In this document: in pieces, positions 5,918 through 9,150 of the stretch
How the letters are laid out: every line of letters begins with the position of its first letter
Numbering within the stretch: position 1 is the stretch's first letter
From: Chloroflexota bacterium
GTDB lineage: Bacteria; Chloroflexota; Dehalococcoidia; SZUA-161
Direction: 5' to 3'
NCBI GenBank assembly: GCA_003229915.1
Contig: QIGA01000147.1
Coordinates: forward strand, 1 to 9,150
Length of the DNA stretch: 9,150 bases
The notes under the pieces: model-generated
Databases searched by the model: none
What the model saw: only the letters and a program-made list of their open reading frames with translations
Told to the model about the DNA's origin: nothing
Position numbers and translations under genes: made by a program

Positions 5918-6535
5918 ATGTACGATTTACAAATCAGAACCAACTTTCATCAGAAGTGCTTACGTAAGCACCATTTCAATTCGTCAACCCTTGTGGTCGA
6001 CGAATTAGGATTGCAGCACGGCAAGTGTAGAGCAGACATTGCGGTTATTAACGGTCACCTCATCGGATACGAAATAAAGAGTGATGTAGATTCTTTGCGT
6101 AGATTAAATGACCAGATAGACAGTTACAACGCTGTCTTCGACCGTGTTGCAGCAATTGTGGCTGAGTGCCATCTTAGCGAAGCAGTAGCTATACTTCCCG
6201 AATGGTGGGGAGTGATATCTGTGCTAGAAGGCCAGCGTGGGGCGATACATTTTAAAACTATCAGACGCTCAAAGCAGAACACACATGTCGATGACTATGC
6301 AGTCGCTCAACTATTATGGAGAAACGAAGCTCAAGAGATTCTCGCCAACTTAGGGATTCGCGGGAAGCAGTTACAAGAGAAACGTGCAAATCTATATTGT
6401 TGTATTGTTAGCAAGCTGGATTCATCTGAGCTACGAAGAACAATTAGAAAATACCTTATGCAACGGACAAATTGGCGACATCCTGCACTACTTTCTCCAA
6501 GTGATGGTTTGTTCCAACCCAGCGCCACGTCGTAA
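5918..6535 (+). CDS. sce7726-family protein with PD-(D/E)XK nuclease-like core
   Basis: A 205-residue soluble protein that reads as a member of the sce7726 family: N-terminal MYDLQIR, VVDELGLQHG, ADIAVINGHLIGYEIKSD, an LPEWWGV segment and a C-terminal RTNWR. The arrangement E29, D40, E52-I-K54 followed by a helix with Q67 and Y70 fits a PD-(D/E)XK nuclease core, so DNA or RNA cleavage is plausible but inferred. In other genomes the family is often paired with a sce7725 protein related to the beta family, which suits the converging neighbour. The ATG at 5918 is chosen because MYDLQIR matches the family start. There is almost no ribosome site before it, so translation may be weak or depend on a very short leader. 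A GTACA/TGTAC repeat spans the start codon. The last 80 bp overlap the 3' end of the beta gene on the opposite strand. Confidence 0.8.
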   Translation: MYDLQIRTNFHQKCLRKHHFNSSTLVVDELGLQHGKCRADIAVINGHLIGYEIKSDVDSLRRLNDQIDSYNAVFDRVAAIVAECHLSEAVAILPEWWGVISVLEGQRGAIHFKTIRRSKQNTHVDDYAVAQLLWRNEAQEILANLGIRGKQLQEKRANLYCCIVSKLDSSELRRTIRKYLMQRTNWRHPALLSPSDGLFQPSATS

Positions 6536-7541
6536 GATGTCCGGTCGATTCAGTGCCCTGCGCACAGCCATGAATATACTTGTCGCCTTCTGAGAAAGTT
6601 GTTCCGCTATAGTACACGGACTCGACAACTTCTTTACATAGTCCACGATATTGACCATATTTATAATCGCGCACGTTGGAGCCTTTTAGTATTAGCCAGC
6701 CATCTTCAATCGTATACCTAACAGTAGCTGATGGTTTGACTAATCTCATGTCAAGCAGTAAGACATCCGGATGATTAATCCCATAATCACCAAAGGTCGG
6801 AATCCGAATACCCGAAACGATCAATCGCCTGATAAGGGACGTGTAAAGCCTCCACTCGTTTCTCGGAATAATTGATGCCCCCAGTTTCAGTCCACCCATC
6901 GACTGGGGAAATGACGTGCCAATCAGCGCGAATGAACGCCACTCATTAAGGTGTGGGAGTTTTCCAATGATTTTCTCCAATAACTTTCCGAAGCTATCAA
7001 TTGGCTCAAAGTTTGGTGCTCTTATATCAAGAATGAAATCGCATTTGTCAGCTTCGACGTTATATTGTTGAATAAGTGTTCCCAAGGAAGCTGCCACATC
7101 AGGCTTTGCAGCCTCCTCGAGGCTAATTCTAATACAAAGCCCACGCATATCAGTGGCGACAATTGCTTTAATTTCATTCTGGCAGTCGTAGTCTTTTTTA
7201 AGATATATTACTGGGATTGACAATACGCCTTTCAACCTAAGATCCTCAAGAACGAAGACAAACGGATGCTGCCCACTATTCATATGCTGCGAGGATTCGA
7301 TAAGATGCATATCAACCAAACAATGGCCTCCCCACTTGTCCTTCACCCTCTTAGCAAACTTAGACAAGTGCTCATCAATTGATTTGGAATTCGTACCGCT
7401 TTCAAAATCCCACCCAATCTCAGGAATCTCGATTAAAGGTACTATAGATTCCTGAGCTTTTGGTGATAGCCGAGACAATGCTTGATATTCTCCCTGCTTC
7501 CATCTAAGACAAGGGACATATTGCTGTGAACCAAAACTCAC
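6456..7541 (-). CDS. Beta family protein (function unknown)
   Basis: A 361-residue soluble protein with the features of beta family proteins: YVPCLRWKQGEY (residues 8-19), PLIEIP (35-40), the segment around DEHLSKFAKRVKDKWG, GDYG (251-254) and the closing TTWRWVGTNHH (337-347). No function is established, and I see no classical catalytic motif. The family is related to sce7725 proteins that accompany sce7726, and such genes are met in defence-like islands. The frame is open upstream to 7619, but the first 26 codons would overlap the neighbouring gene. The GTG at 7541 follows GGAAGGAGG at a 7-nt spacing and gives the family N-terminus, so I chose it. It lies 16 nt after the XRE/ImmA gene, so the two form an operon. 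Its conserved closing motif lies within the 80 bp shared with the opposite-strand sce7726-like gene. Confidence 0.78.
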   Translation of the reverse strand: MSFGSQQYVPCLRWKQGEYQALSRLSPKAQESIVPLIEIPEIGWDFESGTNSKSIDEHLSKFAKRVKDKWGGHCLVDMHLIESSQHMNSGQHPFVFVLEDLRLKGVLSIPVIYLKKDYDCQNEIKAIVATDMRGLCIRISLEEAAKPDVAASLGTLIQQYNVEADKCDFILDIRAPNFEPIDSFGKLLEKIIGKLPHLNEWRSFALIGTSFPQSMGGLKLGASIIPRNEWRLYTSLIRRLIVSGIRIPTFGDYGINHPDVLLLDMRLVKPSATVRYTIEDGWLILKGSNVRDYKYGQYRGLCKEVVESVYYSGTTFSEGDKYIHGCAQGTESTGHLTTWRWVGTNHHLEKVVQDVANLSVA

Positions 7542-7548
7542 TGCCGAG

Positions 7549-7557
7549 CCTCCTTCC
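7549..7557 (-). promoter_or_regulatory. Ribosome binding site that fixes the beta gene GTG start
   Basis: GGAAGGAGG on the minus strand directly follows the TGA stop of the XRE/ImmA gene and sits 7 nt before the GTG at 7541. It decides this start over the upstream ATG at 7619, which lies inside the neighbouring gene. Confidence 0.8.
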
Positions 7558-8862
7558 TCACCTGCCGAAACCGGCCTCAGGGAAGTTTTTCCTAACCTCG
7601 CCTTGCCCAACGAGATCATTCAGGATCATGTAGTTTTTAGCCTCGTGCCTTATCAACCCTGCTACGATAGCAGGGTTGATATTGAGTTCCTCAGCCATTT
7701 CTATTACCGCTTCGGGCGTCCGAACATATCGGGCCAGTGCACAATCCCATATCTCCCCTGGAATAAGAGCTTCTCCAGCCATAGCATTCGCTTCATTTTC
7801 CAATCTTTTTGTCAGTCTATCTGTGCTGATACTATCGAAATCGTCGAAGATGCCCTCTAATTTACCCCTGCGCAGATGTTTTATAATATGAAATAACTCA
7901 TGAAACAACACGAACCAGAAATTGTCTAAACGATCGTACCTCAACGTTAGCCCTATCACCGGCCCCTTGTCATGAAGCAATGCTGCTCCGTCCAGATGCG
8001 TATTTGCTAGATGAGGCTCGACCACTAATGCAATACCAGCTTCTGCCAGTTTTCCCTTTGCACATAGTGGGCCATTGTCCTTCCTGCTTTCTTTCGCAAG
8101 TTCTGCAATCCATTGAGCATCAATCGATCCGTCTTCGTACCGGCATCTAAGCTCTGCTTTGCTTGCCAAAGATAGAATCCTACATTCCCAAGCCAACAGA
8201 GCATAGTCATCAACTATTGAACCAGCCCTGACTTGCTTCCGATGCAATGCTGTTACTGGCCTTCTGATCACACTGTTCACGAAATCACCCACCAGAGTGT
8301 CTGCTCCCTCCAAGGCCTCAGACAATGACCCCGAAAAGTCCTTAAACCATTGACGTCTATACATCTCTTTCACAGGAAATTTGCTCCAGTCAAGACCACC
8401 TGCGCTTACGGTTGCTGTAGTTAAAGGCTTGGTCTTGAGCTCTGCAATCTCAGTAATATTGAGATTCAACGCTTCTGCAATCTCGCTGAGGCGGCGCAAA
8501 TTTGCAGACGCATACTCATCAGCTTCATATCTCTGAATCTGTTGCTCTTTCAGCCCAGCGAGTTCAGCTAGATCGCGTTGCGACAACCCATGAGCGATTC
8601 TCGCGCGTATAAGAATATTCGGTAGCTCTCCTAAATTCAAAGCCTTAAGCGTTGTTATTTTACCCGTGCGCAGAAGCTTATATTCCTTCAATTGATTCGC
8701 CAGAGACACCTCCTCACTTTTTAGAGCGTTCTTTTCTGCTGATGCAAGTATCTCCGAATCTACACGTTCTACAACTTCCTTCAAGTTGAAATCTCTAAGA
8801 GCTGTTCGAAGCTTTTTGAGCTGTTGCTTTGTTATCAGATATTGTCGTTCGTTAGTGATCAT
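7558..8862 (-). CDS. XRE-type HTH and ImmA/IrrE metallopeptidase fusion
   Basis: A 434-residue protein combining a DNA-binding repressor and a zinc peptidase. The N-terminus (NERQYLITKQQLKKL onward, about 1-70) resembles the lead segment of HigA-type antitoxins. Residues about 80-140 are an XRE helix-turn-helix (ARIAHGLSQRDLAELAGLKEQQIQRYE). A linker follows. The ImmA/IrrE domain, about 215-370, has the HExxH zinc motif at H321-E322-x-x-H325 and a downstream E-x-E-A segment (355-358) supplying the third ligand, then the usual ALIPGEIW. Such fusions cleave or sense a partner repressor under stress, as in ImmA and IrrE, or act as autorepressors of their own operon. Which applies here is unknown. 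The ATG at 8862 has a GGAGAGGAGC site, lies 21 nt after the upstream gene and 16 nt before the beta gene, so all three are co-transcribed. Confidence 0.88.
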   Translation of the reverse strand: MITNERQYLITKQQLKKLRTALRDFNLKEVVERVDSEILASAEKNALKSEEVSLANQLKEYKLLRTGKITTLKALNLGELPNILIRARIAHGLSQRDLAELAGLKEQQIQRYEADEYASANLRRLSEIAEALNLNITEIAELKTKPLTTATVSAGGLDWSKFPVKEMYRRQWFKDFSGSLSEALEGADTLVGDFVNSVIRRPVTALHRKQVRAGSIVDDYALLAWECRILSLASKAELRCRYEDGSIDAQWIAELAKESRKDNGPLCAKGKLAEAGIALVVEPHLANTHLDGAALLHDKGPVIGLTLRYDRLDNFWFVLFHELFHIIKHLRRGKLEGIFDDFDSISTDRLTKRLENEANAMAGEALIPGEIWDCALARYVRTPEAVIEMAEELNINPAIVAGLIRHEAKNYMILNDLVGQGEVRKNFPEAGFGR

Positions 8863-8883
8863 TTCTCTAGCTCCTCTCCCAGG

Positions 8884-9150
8884 TCATTGGAGTTGGATGC
8901 GTATCACCCCTTTTCCCTTTCCCGTATCTCGATCAGTTAGGAAGAAGTTAACAAATGTATGGGATCCGTCGGCTTTTGCACTAGATGGGAAAAACTCCCC
9001 TCCATACTTCAACTTCTGATTCCTTCGTCGGTCATCAAAATCCAAAAGAATAGGATCGAGCTTAATTGGGTCGACCCCCTTCGGATCCCAACATACATCG
9101 AAATCCCCAGGTACTGGTTTACCTGTCACATAGCTGCCATCCAAGTAGAC
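8884..9150 (-). CDS. Nucleotidyltransferase-like protein, C-terminal part, cut by window edge
   Basis: Only the last 88 residues are in view; the frame is open to the right window edge, so the true start lies beyond it. A TTG at 9144 could be read as a start but falls in the middle of VYLDGSYVTG, so I reject it. The motif G-S-Y followed by GDFDVCWD looks like the G-S...D-x-D signature of nucleotidyltransferase-fold proteins. LDPILLDF, YGGEFFP, DRDTGKGKG and VIRIQL recall a family of short uncharacterised proteins near ImmA/IrrE-type regulators (DUF6932-like, from memory). If catalytic it might transfer a nucleotide to a protein or RNA, as MNT-type antitoxins and toxins do, but this is inference. 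It leads the three-gene minus-strand operon, 21 nt ahead of the XRE/ImmA gene. Confidence 0.6.
   Translation of the reverse strand, partial: VYLDGSYVTGKPVPGDFDVCWDPKGVDPIKLDPILLDFDDRRRNQKLKYGGEFFPSSAKADGSHTFVNFFLTDRDTGKGKGVIRIQLQ

Noticed and set aside
7542..7619. Upstream ATG (7619) as the beta gene start
   Set aside because: The 26 extra residues overlap the XRE/ImmA coding end and do not resemble the family; the GTG at 7541 has a strong ribosome site.
1..9150. CRISPR array, tRNA or rRNA genes
   Set aside because: No regularly spaced direct repeats, cloverleaf with a conserved T-arm, or rRNA-like segments were seen.

Overview
The window has two unlike halves. The left part, about 1-5480, is visibly GC-rich. 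It carries a minus-strand operon for the carbonyl branch of the Wood-Ljungdahl (reductive acetyl-CoA) pathway: a small YflT-like protein gene, then acsB (acetyl-CoA synthase), acsD and acsC (the two subunits of the corrinoid iron-sulfur protein). The full-length bacterial form of AcsB points to a strictly anaerobic bacterium. A Chloroflexota/Dehalococcoidia-like host is my guess from the overall look of the proteins and is not demonstrated.

Layout, with the operon read right to left: a near-consensus sigma70 promoter (5448-5476) whose -10 box lies inside a perfect CRP-type palindrome (TGTGA-N6-TCACA); a leader of about 177 nt containing a strong intrinsic-terminator hairpin (about 5319-5372) that looks like an attenuator; the YflT-like gene (4845-5264); acsB (2592-4829); a 99-nt gap with a second terminator-like hairpin (2525-2553); acsD (1545-2492); acsC (172-1524); and a hairpin-rich non-coding end (1-171). 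AcsC and AcsD form the methyl-carrying corrinoid protein. AcsB joins its methyl group to CO and CoA, or runs the reverse reaction. No CO dehydrogenase catalytic subunit, methyltransferase or maturation gene is in view.

About 5477-5917 is AT-rich intergenic DNA with a nested inverted repeat (5659-5739) that resembles a small mobile-element remnant.

The right part (5918-9150) is lower in GC and looks like an accessory defence or toxin-antitoxin type island. A plus-strand sce7726-family protein with a PD-(D/E)XK nuclease-like motif converges on a minus-strand operon. That operon consists of a nucleotidyltransferase-like protein cut by the right window edge, an XRE-HTH/ImmA-IrrE metallopeptidase fusion, and a beta-family protein. 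The 3' ends of the sce7726-like and beta genes overlap by 80 bp on opposite strands, and both reading frames look intact there. This four-gene set is the best candidate for an incompletely described system.
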